Shown here one piece after another: positions 44,740 through 53,282 of a DNA stretch of 64,000 nucleotides. Source of the stretch: Priestia megaterium (GTDB taxonomy: Bacteria; Bacillota; Bacilli; Bacillales; Bacillaceae_H). The position numbers and the translations under genes were made by a program. The DNA is taken from NCBI RefSeq assembly GCF_023824195.1, contig NZ_CP085442.1, forward strand, positions 1,030,001-1,094,000, given 5' to 3'. Each line of letters starts with the position of its first letter. The stretch's first letter is position 1. Below the pieces are notes generated by a model. It saw only the letters and a list, made by a program, of their open reading frames with translations. It was not told where the DNA came from and did not search any database.

Positions 44740-45171
44740 ATGACTATCGTAAGAAATCTTATTAAAATAATAGTTCCAATTATTATCGTCGCAGGATTCT
44801 TTTTTATCATGTCTAATTTCAAACACACGCAAACATTGAGTCTAGCAGAAGAAAAAAGAATAAAGGCATATGCTAGCTTAATGCAGCAAGCGAAAGCAAA
44901 AGAAGAGGATAAAACTCAAATTCTATCACTTAGCAGTGCTGCAGCTCTTGGAAAAGGATCAGCAGGAGAAGAAGTCAAAGTTGTTCAAAAATCTTTGGGT
45001 CTTAATCCAGACGGCTTCTTCGGTCTACAAACGGAACAGGCAGTAAAAGAGTTTCAAGTGAAAAACGGCTATACAGCAGACGGTATTGTAGGTCCCAAGA
45101 CGTGGGAAGCTTTAGTAAATACGGGCAAGAATGCAGAAGGTACAGCTGAATCTACTAGCAATAGCTTATAA
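44740..45171 (+). CDS. Membrane-anchored peptidoglycan-binding protein in the capsule operon
   Basis: A 143-residue protein. One membrane helix (7-25), a helical linker, then a peptidoglycan-binding type 1 domain at about 70-130 (GSAGEEVKVVQKSLGLNPDGFFGLQTEQAVKEFQVKNGYTADGIVGPKTWEAL). It takes the operon position where other species have the small CapE/PgsE. Binding to the wall would place it with the CapD-like enzyme at the site of capsule attachment. AAGGAGAG precedes the ATG. The fold call is firm; the capsule role is inference. Confidence 0.85.
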   Translation: MTIVRNLIKIIVPIIIVAGFFFIMSNFKHTQTLSLAEEKRIKAYASLMQQAKAKEEDKTQILSLSSAAALGKGSAGEEVKVVQKSLGLNPDGFFGLQTEQAVKEFQVKNGYTADGIVGPKTWEALVNTGKNAEGTAESTSNSL

Positions 45172-45195
45172 TAGTTTGTATAGAAAAAGTTAAAT

Positions 45196-45227
45196 AAAAG
45201 CGGGCTTTCCTAGGAAAGCCCGCTTTT
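45196..45227. terminator. Perfect 32-base palindromic terminator between pgs operon and hag
   Basis: Arms AAAAGCGGGCTTTCCT and AGGAAAGCCCGCTTTT are perfectly complementary. It ends the capsule operon on the plus strand and flagellin on the minus strand. Confidence 0.93.
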
Positions 45228-45230
45228 CTA

Positions 45231-46055
45231 TTAACGTAATAACTGAAGTACGTTTTGTGGCTGTTGATTAGCTTGAGATAGCATAGCTTGAGAAGCTTGA
45301 GATAGAATTGAATTCTTTGTTTGTTCCATCATTTCTTTCGCCATATCTACATCACGAATACGTGATTCAGATGCTGTTAGGTTTTCAGATGAAGCATTTA
45401 AGTTGTTAATAGTATGCTCCAAACGATTTTGTTTAGTGCCAAGCTGAGCGCGTTCATCAGATACCTTTTTGATTGCTCCATCGATTGTTTCGATTGCAGT
45501 AGAAGAAGTACTTGCATCTGTTCCTAAGTCAAGGCCGTCGATCCCTAAGTCACTGGCTTTCATACTAGCAAATGTCACATCGATGGTTTGATCTTTGTTT
45601 GCACCAATTTGAAACGTAAATGTTCCGCTGGTTCCGCCTTCACCATTTAACAGTTTTTGAGTGTTAAATTCTGTATCACCAGAAATTCTATCTACTTCGC
45701 TTACTAAATCATTTACTTCTTTTTGAATTTCCGCTCTGTCATCTGCTGTATTAGTATCACTACTTGATTGGACAGCTAACTCACGAACACGTTGTAAAAT
45801 AGAATGTGTTTCGTTTAATGCACCTTCACCAGTTTGGATCATGGAAACACCATCTTGCGCATTACGAGAAGCTTGGTCTAACCCACGAATTTGCCCACGC
45901 ATCTTCTCAGAAATAGCTAGTCCAGCTGCATCATCAGCTGCATTGTTAATACGCTGACCAGAAGATAATTTCTCCATAGATTTTGCTTGTGCATTATTAG
46001 CTGTGTTGTACTGACGGTACGTGTTTAAAGCTGTAATGTTGTGATTAATTCTCAT
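45231..46055 (-). CDS. hag: Flagellin
   Basis: A 274-residue flagellin with the conserved D0/D1 ends (MRINHNITALNTYRQYNTAN, LSSGQRINNAADDAAGLAISEKMRGQ; C-terminal SRIRDVDMAKEMMEQTKNSIL...NVLQLLR) and a short variable middle. It is the filament subunit exported by the flagellar type III system. GGAGG precedes the ATG. The leader carries a SigD promoter and CsrA-type hairpins. No other flagellar gene is in the window, as hag is often separate from the large fla/che operon. Confidence 0.97.
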   Translation of the reverse strand: MRINHNITALNTYRQYNTANNAQAKSMEKLSSGQRINNAADDAAGLAISEKMRGQIRGLDQASRNAQDGVSMIQTGEGALNETHSILQRVRELAVQSSSDTNTADDRAEIQKEVNDLVSEVDRISGDTEFNTQKLLNGEGGTSGTFTFQIGANKDQTIDVTFASMKASDLGIDGLDLGTDASTSSTAIETIDGAIKKVSDERAQLGTKQNRLEHTINNLNASSENLTASESRIRDVDMAKEMMEQTKNSILSQASQAMLSQANQQPQNVLQLLR

Positions 46056-46063
46056 TTTCCTTA

Positions 46064-46112
46064 CCTCCGTATAATGGTTTTACTTCTTGATTACATCCTT
46101 GTATTCAAGAAG
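46064..46112 (-). promoter_or_regulatory. hag leader with CsrA-type binding hairpin
   Basis: In the minus-strand leader, CTTCTTGA (46105-46112) pairs with TCAAGAAG (46083-46090) and shows GGA in its loop (46096-46098). A second GGA is inside the Shine-Dalgarno (46064-46068). This is the two-site pattern through which CsrA blocks hag translation in B. subtilis. A further hairpin TCCCAG/CTGGGA lies just upstream. Confidence 0.55.
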
Positions 46113-46178
46113 TGTCCCAGTCTTGGCTGGGATGACAGTAATCGAACACCATCCGTTTGAGAAATATGTTCATACTAT

Positions 46179-46205
46179 ATATCGACTGAGAGGAGAGGTT
46201 GTTTA
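46179..46205 (-). promoter_or_regulatory. SigD promoter of hag
   Basis: On the minus strand, TAAA (46202-46205), a 15-base spacer and GTCGATAT (46179-46186) match the SigD consensus TAAA-N15-GCCGATAT with one mismatch. Confidence 0.9.
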
Positions 46206-46250
46206 TACCTTCCATTAATTTATTAAATAAAAAATTTGTGCGTATATAAA

Positions 46251-46281
46251 AAGAAAAACCAGTTCTCTATATGAACTGGTC
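46251..46281 (-). terminator. Terminator of the DUF969-DUF979-pcp operon
   Basis: ACCAGTTC and GAACTGGT form an 8-base stem on the minus strand, followed by T5-C-T5. It lies just beyond the pcp stop codon. Confidence 0.85.
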
Positions 46282-46288
46282 TTTAGCA

Positions 46289-46930
46289 TTAATGAGTAGC
46301 TCCGCCTGAAACTAAAATATCATCTTCAGTTAAGATTGTAGTTTTTACGATAGAAAGAAGTCCCTGCACAATCAAATCTAACGACATGCTGGCTTTCCCT
46401 GGATGATTGACGGCTTGCTCAGGCAAGTAAGGAATATGAACAAATCCACCTTTAATGGAACAGTTGTTAATCATATTCATGAGCCCGTAAAACACGTGGT
46501 TGCACACAAAGGTTCCAGCGGTTTGTGAGACGCTGCTTGGGAGGCCTGCTTGGCGTAAGTTTTCGACAGCTGCTTTGATGGGCAGTGTCGAAAAGTATGC
46601 GGCAGGACCGTTTTCGATAATAGAGCGATCAATAGGCTGCTGACCAATGTTGTCAGGGATTCGCGCGTCGTCTACGTTAATCGCAATGCGTTCGACGGTA
46701 ATTCCTTCTCGGCCCCCTGCTTGTCCAACGCAAATGACGATGGAAGGGCTAATTTCTTCTATATACGTATGAAGCTTTGCGATTGATTCGCCAAACACAG
46801 TAGGAAGAGGCTTAGCAATAATGTGATAGTCTTCAACGACTACACCGTCTAAAGCTTTTACAGATTCTAAAGATGGGTTAATGCTTTCACCTTCAAATGG
46901 TTCAAAGCCGGTTAGTAATACAGTTGTCAT
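46289..46930 (-). CDS. pcp: Pyroglutamyl-peptidase I
   Basis: A 213-residue cysteine peptidase that removes N-terminal pyroglutamate from peptides in the cytoplasm. The triad is visible: Glu80 (GGREGITVER), Cys143 (GTFVCNH) and His165 (FVHIPYLPEQ). It is the last gene of a three-gene operon with DUF969 and DUF979 membrane proteins, a combination also found in other Firmicutes. This suggests the two import pyroglutamate-containing or other small peptides or amino acids. Confidence 0.96.
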   Translation of the reverse strand: MTTVLLTGFEPFEGESINPSLESVKALDGVVVEDYHIIAKPLPTVFGESIAKLHTYIEEISPSIVICVGQAGGREGITVERIAINVDDARIPDNIGQQPIDRSIIENGPAAYFSTLPIKAAVENLRQAGLPSSVSQTAGTFVCNHVFYGLMNMINNCSIKGGFVHIPYLPEQAVNHPGKASMSLDLIVQGLLSIVKTTILTEDDILVSGGATH

Positions 46931-46944
46931 TCTATTAGTCTCCT

Positions 46945-47910
46945 TTAAAAGTGATATACAAGGTAGTACATTAATAGCGTATTAACAACAAAAACGGATA
47001 GCGCAATCGGCACTTGTACTTTAATCACGGCGTTTTTGTCTTTTAGTTCAAGCAGCATAGCAGGTACGATATTAAAGTTAGCTGCCATTGGCGTAAGAAG
47101 CGTGCCGCAGTAGCCAGCAAACATGCCCAGTGCTGCCATAATTGCTGGATTTCCTCCGTGCATATGTACAATTAACGGGAGTCCAATCCCTCCAGTAATA
47201 ACGGCAAACGCCGCAAACGCATTTCCCATGACAATCGTAAATAGCAGCATCCCCAAGCAATATGCAAGCACAGCAACAAACGCATAGTTAGTCGGCAGTA
47301 CATCACTTACAATATCTGAGACGACTGTTCCAACGCCTGATTTTGAAAAGATACCGCCGAGCGCTGCCAGCATTTGCGGTAAAATAACCGCCCAGCCGAC
47401 TGCTTGAAGCAAGCGGCTTCCTTCTTTAACAGGCACGTCCATTTTCGCTTTTGTGACGCCCATTGAAGCGATAAAAGCAATGACAGCAGCGATTGCCAGT
47501 GAAATTAACGTGACCTTTTCCGGGTCAATTAACGCCCAGTTTCCAAATTTAATTTTGCCAAAGAGAAGGGTACCGATAATCGTAAAAATAGGAATAAATA
47601 AAGCTGGTAAAAAGATTTTGTTTTTTAATCGTTGCGCGTGAGCCACTCGTTCTTCAGCAGGTGTTTCCGCTTCATTCGATTTAGTTACGCGGTTAAAAGA
47701 AGCAAGCAGCACCATGATAATAACTAAGCACCCTACATAAAAAGGCGGAATCACGTTGCCAAATAAAAATGTAATGGAAAACAGCGCCCAGAATAGGGAA
47801 GATCCTAAACGATTAGGATGGTTAGGGTCACGTGCAATTCGAATCGCGATAAAAGCGACAATAATACCGAGTAAGTAGTAAATCGTATCAAGCGTCAGAA
47901 TGCTTTTCAT
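46945..47910 (-). CDS. DUF979 membrane protein (transport partner)
   Basis: A 321-residue protein with about ten hydrophobic segments. It contains AVGWAVILPQMLAALGGIF and GNAFAAFAVITGGIGLPLIV with MHGGNPAIMAALGMFAGYCGTLLTPMAANFN, resembling half of a permease. It is always found with DUF969, encoded directly upstream with adjoining stop and start. The pair likely forms one transporter. The substrate is unknown; the downstream pcp suggests peptide- or pyroglutamate-related solutes. Confidence 0.85.
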   Translation of the reverse strand: MKSILTLDTIYYLLGIIVAFIAIRIARDPNHPNRLGSSLFWALFSITFLFGNVIPPFYVGCLVIIMVLLASFNRVTKSNEAETPAEERVAHAQRLKNKIFLPALFIPIFTIIGTLLFGKIKFGNWALIDPEKVTLISLAIAAVIAFIASMGVTKAKMDVPVKEGSRLLQAVGWAVILPQMLAALGGIFSKSGVGTVVSDIVSDVLPTNYAFVAVLAYCLGMLLFTIVMGNAFAAFAVITGGIGLPLIVHMHGGNPAIMAALGMFAGYCGTLLTPMAANFNIVPAMLLELKDKNAVIKVQVPIALSVFVVNTLLMYYLVYHF

Positions 47911-48615
47911 TTAGCTCGCCTCCGTCTTAGAAGATGATGTTGGTTTGTGCTTCGTCATTTTTCTGTGAATACGTCGGTCTAACTGACGGAAACGAATGGC
48001 ACTGATCAGCAGTGCTGCGATGGCTGTTGGAATACCCCAAAGCGCCATATCCCAGACGTCAACGTGAATGCCTACGGAGTCAAAGAATCCTTTCATTAGG
48101 AGAATTCCACCCGTTGCGATAAAGATATCTTCTCCGAAAAACCAGCCTGTATTTTCAGCTGCTGCTGCATGAGCGCGAATATCTTCTTTTACTTTAGGCG
48201 GAAGCTCTCCGTATTTTGCACGAGCTGCTCCTTCAGACATAGGTGCAACTAACGGACGCACGGATTGAGCGTGTCCGCCGATATTTAAGCCTACTGCGGC
48301 TGAGATTTCACGGATGAAAAGGTATATAAGTAAAACATTTCCAGAAGAAGCGTTTGTGGCTTTTTTGATCAGCACTTCCGCTTGTTCCTTCAATCCGTAT
48401 TTTTCTAACACGCCGAATATAGGAAGAGTAAGTAAAATAGCCATAGACATATAGCGGTTATCTACAAAGAACTGTCCAAACATCGTAATCACTTCATACA
48501 GTGACAAACCTGATACAAGGCCCGTCACGATGCCTGCAACAGTCACCACAAGCAGTGTATTTAGACGAAATAAAAATCCCACTGCCACTAACAAAACCCC
48601 AATTAATTTCAACAT
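47911..48615 (-). CDS. DUF969 membrane protein (transport partner)
   Basis: A 234-residue protein with about six hydrophobic segments. It contains GLNIGGHAQSVRPLVAPMSEGAARAKYG, a polar conserved loop. I start at 48615, where the minus-strand ATG follows AGGGGGG; an in-frame start 51 bases upstream gives an atypical hydrophilic extension. It is the first gene of the operon with DUF979 and pcp. Confidence 0.85.
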   Translation of the reverse strand: MLKLIGVLLVAVGFLFRLNTLLVVTVAGIVTGLVSGLSLYEVITMFGQFFVDNRYMSMAILLTLPIFGVLEKYGLKEQAEVLIKKATNASSGNVLLIYLFIREISAAVGLNIGGHAQSVRPLVAPMSEGAARAKYGELPPKVKEDIRAHAAAAENTGWFFGEDIFIATGGILLMKGFFDSVGIHVDVWDMALWGIPTAIAALLISAIRFRQLDRRIHRKMTKHKPTSSSKTEAS

Positions 48616-48920
48616 AAAAAAACCCCCCCTGAGTATGTATAAATCGTGCTGTAAATTCACCTCCATTGCTTTTCTAAAAAAACAAAGATGTTTTGAGTAT
48701 AAACAATTCTGAAAATTAAAACAAGATAGTTAAGACATAAAATAGTTATATTGGTGAACTAAAAGCATAAAAAGAAGGTTTATACACAACATGCATGTAG
48801 AAATAAAAGAGAGAATTTTGCGAAGAAGTTTTGGCAGAAACTTTTTAAGCTGATCTGCTGAAAACATCTCTCCTGAAATACCAAAAATGGTGTATAATGC
48901 TAAAAGGTATGAATATAGAA

Positions 48921-48953
48921 TTATATAGATTACATATAGGTAAATCTATATAA
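48921..48953. promoter_or_regulatory. Inverted repeat upstream of the zinc-ribbon gene
   Basis: TTATATAGATT (48921-48931) and AATCTATATAA (48943-48953) are perfect complements around 11 bases. A TATAAT with upstream TG stands at about 48890. The repeat lies between that possible -10 box and the gene start at 48992, the right place for a repressor site or a leader hairpin. The rest of the 376-base gap shows nothing distinctive. Confidence 0.5.
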
Positions 48954-48991
48954 CTATATTTTAAACAATATATTGAAGGAGGAAGGAGCAT

Positions 48992-49897
48992 TTGAATTGT
49001 TCAAATTGCGGCCATTTTAATGATGGCGGGAAGTTTTGCGTGAAATGCGGTCATAAATTACAAGAAGAGGCAGTAGCAAGCCAGACGGCAGCAGCATCTG
49101 AATATCAGCCTCAGCCGCAAACAGCGTATGCGCCTCAACAACCTAATCAGCGTGTCCGTCAAGCGAAAAAGGTGTCAAAATCATTTTTTAGTTATTTTGC
49201 AGAAGGAATTAAAAATCCAACAGCTACAGCACAAGCAGCAGGTGAAAGCCAATTCGTTAATGCTCTTATCACAGTCATTCTTTATGCTCTTAGTATACCT
49301 ATTATGCTGTATGTAGGCTGGAAGCTATTGTTGATTCAATTTGTTCGAAGCATGTTCAAACTGCCTATTATCAGTGAAGAGCTGGATCCATCTGACCTGG
49401 AGGAATTTAATACGGGCGCTGATTTGATAAAAGCTACAGATATCAATAGCATTATTCATTTCAATTTTACCGATTTTGTCTTTAAGCAAGGGATTCTCAT
49501 TTTTATTGGACTTGCGGTTATTATTGGAGCAACATATATTGCAGCAAAGTTTGGAAAGGTAGACGTTTCTTTTAAAGAATTTTTCTCACGCTTTGGCACG
49601 TTTATGATTATTCCAACAGCGCTTCTTCTAATTGGACTTGTACTTGCATTTCTCCATGTAGAGTACTTCTCTTATTTTATGAATTTTGGTTTGCTGAGTA
49701 TTTTCCTTGTGGTTCCATATACGATTGCCAGCTTCAAGCAAAGCGGCACAAGTGGGCTTGATCGTATCTATAGCACTCTTATCGTGTACGTAGTAATTAC
49801 GATTGTACTGACGTTCATTGCGAATGGGTTAGGAGAAGAAGCCAAAGCAATTATTACAAGAATGGGAAATAGCAATGAATTAAATGATCTATTTTAA
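48992..49897 (+). CDS. Zinc-ribbon membrane protein
   Basis: A 301-residue protein. A zinc ribbon CSNCGHFNDGGKFCVKCG (3-20) is followed by a Q/A/P-rich linker to about 60 and then about five or six membrane helices with a Yip1-like look (AEGIKNPTATAQAAG at the start). It begins with TTG after GGAGGAAGGAG. The function is unknown; zinc-ribbon plus membrane proteins in Bacillus are often envelope-stress related. It is 63 bases before another zinc-ribbon gene, with a hairpin between them. Confidence 0.8.
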   Translation: MNCSNCGHFNDGGKFCVKCGHKLQEEAVASQTAAASEYQPQPQTAYAPQQPNQRVRQAKKVSKSFFSYFAEGIKNPTATAQAAGESQFVNALITVILYALSIPIMLYVGWKLLLIQFVRSMFKLPIISEELDPSDLEEFNTGADLIKATDINSIIHFNFTDFVFKQGILIFIGLAVIIGATYIAAKFGKVDVSFKEFFSRFGTFMIIPTALLLIGLVLAFLHVEYFSYFMNFGLLSIFLVVPYTIASFKQSGTSGLDRIYSTLIVYVVITIVLTFIANGLGEEAKAIITRMGNSNELNDLF

Positions 49898-49906
49898 GCC
49901 GACAGA

Positions 49907-49933
49907 AAGCATCGTGCACAGCGGTGCTTTTTC
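49907..49933 (+). terminator. Hairpin between two zinc-ribbon genes
   Basis: AAGCATCG (49907-49914) pairs with CGGTGCTT (49922-49929) with one wobble, followed by T4-C. It may partly terminate and so lower expression of the second gene. Confidence 0.6.
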
Positions 49934-49960
49934 ATAACACTATAAAAAGGAGTGTAGAAA

Positions 49961-51418
49961 TTGGGATATTGTAAAGAGTGTGGCCATCAGTTAGCAAATG
50001 AGCATGAATTCTGTCCAGAGTGTGGACATCCCGTCGAAAGAAAGGAGACTTCTAGCCAAGGAGCACAATCACAGCGTTACGTAGAATCCGCATCACCTTC
50101 AGTAGAGGAAGGGAGAGAATCGGTAAAACCTCCAAATAAAAAAACAAAGGTTATTGCGATTTCAGTTATAGCAGCAGCTGCTATACTTGGCGGCGCTTAT
50201 TACGGAATAGATAAAACAATGATGGCGCCTAAAGCCGTGTCAGAAAAATTTATTGCTTCAGTAAAGGGCAATGATATTGATAAAGTAAAAAAATATGTAA
50301 ACGATGGTCAAATTCAACTAGAAGCCAACGATGGACAGACAAAAGCATTTATTACATATTTGCATGAAAATCCGGATGTAATGAAATCAATCTCTGAAGG
50401 GTTAGCGGCAGATAGCAGAGCGCTTGAAGCAGGAGTTCCAAGCGAAGATCACTCTTCATACGCTAAGTTAGAACAAGACGGAAAGAAATGGGGAATCTTT
50501 GATCATTACACGGTACAAGTAAACCCTGTATATGCAAAAGTTCAGTCTACAGAAGATGCGACAGCGGTATATATTGACGGTCAAAAAGCTGGCACGGTAA
50601 GCAGTGACTCCTCTAAAAAGATTGGTCCATTTTTACCTGGTACGCATACCGTAAAGGGTGAAGTGCAAAATGATTATGGGAAAGTTGAAAATGAACAAGA
50701 GATTGACGGTACCGAAGGAGAAGATGTGAACGTTGAGTTTGATTGGTCAGATCATGCAGTATACGTTTCTTCAGATTATGATGACGCGACGCTGTTCGTT
50801 AATGGCAAAGACACAAAAACAGAAATTGGCGATATTGATTATCTAGGTCCACTGCCAATGGATGGTTCTGTAAAAGTATATGCAGAACGCAAATTTGATT
50901 CTGGAGAAAAGAAAACGGAAGAAGTGTCAATCAAAAAAGGAATGGAAGATATTGCACTTAACTTTGATGAGGAAAATACGGCAGAAGCATCAGCTCCTTC
51001 TAGGGAAGATGGGGAGGGTAGCCAAGATTCAAAAGCTGATTCTGGAGTATCTACTAGCGAAGTTTCTAGTTTTATTGAACAATATATGTACGCTACAATT
51101 TCCTCAATTAACAGTGGAGACTTCTCTATTGCAGAGCCTTATATCGATTCTAACGGACCAAAATACAAGGAACAAAAAGATTATACAGCTTACCTAATCA
51201 AAAAAGGAATAACAGAAGATTTATTAAGCTTTAACGTAAATAGAGTAACAAAAATTGATGATTCTATGTATAAAGTGTATACAACAGAAGAGTATGATAT
51301 TTCGTACGGAGACGGATCTGTTAAATACAAAAAATTCAATAGTATTCATAAAGTAAAAGAGTTATCTGATGGAAGTCTAGGAGTTTACCAGCTTATTAGT
51401 TCAACTGAAGTAAAATAA
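49961..51418 (+). CDS. TcaA-like zinc-ribbon envelope protein
   Basis: A 485-residue protein with a zinc ribbon CKECG...CPECG (4-22), a membrane helix at about 66-85 and a long outer part with repeated beta-rich domains (GTHTVKGEVQNDYGKVENEQEI; later SSDYDDATLFVNGKDT). A C-terminal domain follows from about 365 that looks like NTF2-type. This order matches staphylococcal TcaA (glycopeptide susceptibility) and B. subtilis YvbJ. It probably acts at the cell wall. It starts at TTG after AAAGGAG and likely forms an operon with the previous gene. Confidence 0.82.
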   Translation: MGYCKECGHQLANEHEFCPECGHPVERKETSSQGAQSQRYVESASPSVEEGRESVKPPNKKTKVIAISVIAAAAILGGAYYGIDKTMMAPKAVSEKFIASVKGNDIDKVKKYVNDGQIQLEANDGQTKAFITYLHENPDVMKSISEGLAADSRALEAGVPSEDHSSYAKLEQDGKKWGIFDHYTVQVNPVYAKVQSTEDATAVYIDGQKAGTVSSDSSKKIGPFLPGTHTVKGEVQNDYGKVENEQEIDGTEGEDVNVEFDWSDHAVYVSSDYDDATLFVNGKDTKTEIGDIDYLGPLPMDGSVKVYAERKFDSGEKKTEEVSIKKGMEDIALNFDEENTAEASAPSREDGEGSQDSKADSGVSTSEVSSFIEQYMYATISSINSGDFSIAEPYIDSNGPKYKEQKDYTAYLIKKGITEDLLSFNVNRVTKIDDSMYKVYTTEEYDISYGDGSVKYKKFNSIHKVKELSDGSLGVYQLISSTEVK

Positions 51419-51475
51419 AAGCTAATAAATAGAGCCTGAACAGCAAAAAACATAGGGTAGTAAGGAAAAACAAAT

Positions 51476-51510
51476 AAAAAAGACGTCTTCTATGAGAAGA
51501 CGTCTTTTTT
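51476..51510. terminator. Bidirectional terminator
   Basis: A perfect 15-base inverted repeat (51476-51490, 51496-51510) with A6 and T6 ends, between the TcaA-like gene and the convergent HPP gene. Confidence 0.92.
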
Positions 51511-51515
51511 ATGTA

Positions 51516-52073
51516 TTAAACCCAATACCTGGGATACTGCCGATCTTGAAATAAATTATTATACACCGTAGAAATCAGTACAACCACACATGCACAAAGT
51601 ATAATAACTCCTAAAAATCCCCAGCCGGCTCCTGTGTTAATGGCTACAATCGCACTAGCCGCCGCGGGAGGATGAACGGTTTTTGTAAGAATCATTAAAA
51701 TAAGAACAAACGCAAGCACAATCGCAATCGTGATAAGACTTCGATGAAATAAACTCCAAATAATAAGTGCTGAAACCGTTGCGAGCAAATGCCCTCCAAG
51801 CACGTGGCGAGGCTGTGATAAAGGGCCTTTATGAGCACCGAAGACAAGCACGCAGCTTGCGCCAATCGGAGCAAGCGCCATTGGATACCCAAGTGCGAGT
51901 GCAATCGAGCTGCTGATGATAATCGCAATTAAGCCTCCTAAAGAAGAAACGACTGCATCTCTGTAATTAATTTTTGGTTCTTCTTTTAGTTCTCCTTTCA
52001 TCTTTTTCGTATAAGAGCTTAAGTAAGACAGAAAGGGGCTTTTGCTTTGAGAAAAACTCTTTTCAATTTCCAT
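51516..52073 (-). CDS. HPP family membrane protein
   Basis: A 185-residue protein with a soluble N-terminus of about 40 residues and four to five membrane helices. It contains the motif TKTVHPPAAASAIVAI that names the family, and APIGASCVLVFGAHKGPLSQPRHVLGGH. Cyanobacterial HPP proteins include a nitrite transporter; in Bacillus the role is not known. AGGAAA precedes the ATG. It appears monocistronic. Confidence 0.87.
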   Translation of the reverse strand: MEIEKSFSQSKSPFLSYLSSYTKKMKGELKEEPKINYRDAVVSSLGGLIAIIISSSIALALGYPMALAPIGASCVLVFGAHKGPLSQPRHVLGGHLLATVSALIIWSLFHRSLITIAIVLAFVLILMILTKTVHPPAAASAIVAINTGAGWGFLGVIILCACVVVLISTVYNNLFQDRQYPRYWV

Positions 52074-52306
52074 TTCTTATTTCCTTTCTCTTTTGTAAGT
52101 AAAAGTTGTTTGTCAAGTTGTATGTCAGAACATCTGCTATATTAAGTTAGTTTATAAGAAAAAAAGGATTACTGGAAGAGGAAAAACGACTTTTTTTAAT
52201 GGAAATTCCTTTTGTGGACGAAAAAAGGTGAGATAGGCTGGGAAAAGGGTCTCTATGTGCAGTAAGGACAAGAGAGATGTATAATAAACCTAGAGGTGAC
52301 TGAATT

Positions 52307-53098
52307 ATGTATCTAGTAGACTACCATCATCACACGAACAATTCATTTGACTCACAGGCAGTCATGAAAGAAGTGTGCGAGCAGGCTGTAGAAAACGGCA
52401 TAAACGAAATTTGTTTTACCGAGCACTTTTCATTAAATCCATTAGCGCCAACGTACGGTCATATGGATTTTGATAAATATGAACGAGAACTAGCACAATG
52501 CAGAGATCAGTTTCAAGGTCAGCTAGTAATTAAAAAAGGAATTGAAATTTGCGAGCCGCACTACCTGAAAGAAGAGTATCAAAAAACGATGAAGCAGGAG
52601 AAGTTTGATTTTATTTTAGGATCGGTTCATAACATTAATAACATTAAGCTTCGCAAGCATTTGGAGCTGAATGACAAAGAAGCGATTTACCGCGCTTATT
52701 TTAATGAAATGTATAAGCTAGTAAGCGAAGCGGATATTGATGTGTTGGCTCATTTAGATTTAATGAAGCGCTATGCGTTTGAGCAATACGGCATATATGA
52801 CTTTTATCAATTCAAAGACATTTTGGCGGATATTTTGAAAAAAGCCATTGATCGTAATATTGGAATTGAAATTAATACTTCAGGCATAAGAGGGAAGCTG
52901 GGCGAAGCACTGCCGGCACTTGAAGTTGTTGGGCTGTACCGTGATTTAGGCGGAGAAATCTTAACGATTGGATCTGATTCACATTTTGCCGAAACGGTAG
53001 GAGCACATATGAAAGAAGCGGTTGAAATGGCAAAACAGTGCGGATTTACGGGAATTTATACGTTTGATCAACGTGAGGCAAAAGGAGTTCGTATTTAA
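52307..53098 (+). CDS. PHP-domain phosphatase of the HisJ (histidinol-phosphatase) family
   Basis: A 263-residue metal-dependent phosphatase. The metal motifs are YHHHTNNSFDS at the start, CFTEHF, GSVHNI, LAHLDLMKRY and GSDSHF near the end, all intact. B. subtilis HisJ dephosphorylates histidinol phosphate in histidine synthesis. No other his gene is near and bacilli carry several paralogues, so the substrate is uncertain. AGAGGTGA precedes the ATG. Confidence 0.85.
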   Translation: MYLVDYHHHTNNSFDSQAVMKEVCEQAVENGINEICFTEHFSLNPLAPTYGHMDFDKYERELAQCRDQFQGQLVIKKGIEICEPHYLKEEYQKTMKQEKFDFILGSVHNINNIKLRKHLELNDKEAIYRAYFNEMYKLVSEADIDVLAHLDLMKRYAFEQYGIYDFYQFKDILADILKKAIDRNIGIEINTSGIRGKLGEALPALEVVGLYRDLGGEILTIGSDSHFAETVGAHMKEAVEMAKQCGFTGIYTFDQREAKGVRI

Positions 53099-53111
53099 AA
53101 GGCAAAACTGG

Positions 53112-53143
53112 AAAAAGCATGCTCAAACCAGAGCATGCTTTTT
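53112..53143. terminator. Bidirectional terminator between phosphatase gene and sinI
   Basis: AAAAAGCATGCTC (53112-53124) and GAGCATGCTTTTT (53131-53143) are perfect arms around AAACCA. It ends the plus-strand phosphatase transcript and the minus-strand sinI transcript, whose stop codon is five bases away. Confidence 0.93.
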
Positions 53144-53147
53144 ATAT

Positions 53148-53270
53148 TCAATTACGCTTGAATTCCGATAAAAATTTCCGGACCTCTTCCACCGTCAGCC
53201 CTAGTGTACGAGCTGCTTGCATCAGGCTAATCCATTCATGATCAATTAACAGTATATTTTCCTTCTTCAT
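53148..53270 (-). CDS. sinI: SinI-like antirepressor (40 residues)
   Basis: A 40-residue protein centred on DHEWISLMQAARTLGLTVEE and VRKFL. This matches the SinI heterodimerisation helix-pair (in B. subtilis DQEWVELMVEAKEANISPEE, IRKYL). SinI binds SinR and frees matrix genes from repression. The minus-strand ATG is preceded by AAAGGGCGG, which is only reached after a structured leader resembling a cyclic-di-GMP-I aptamer. A SinR homologue is encoded 212 bases upstream on the same strand. The order sinR-sinI is the reverse of B. subtilis. The protein lacks the C-terminal tail of the 57-residue SinI. Confidence 0.82.
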   Translation of the reverse strand: MKKENILLIDHEWISLMQAARTLGLTVEEVRKFLSEFKRN

Positions 53271-53282
53271 TACGGTTCATCC

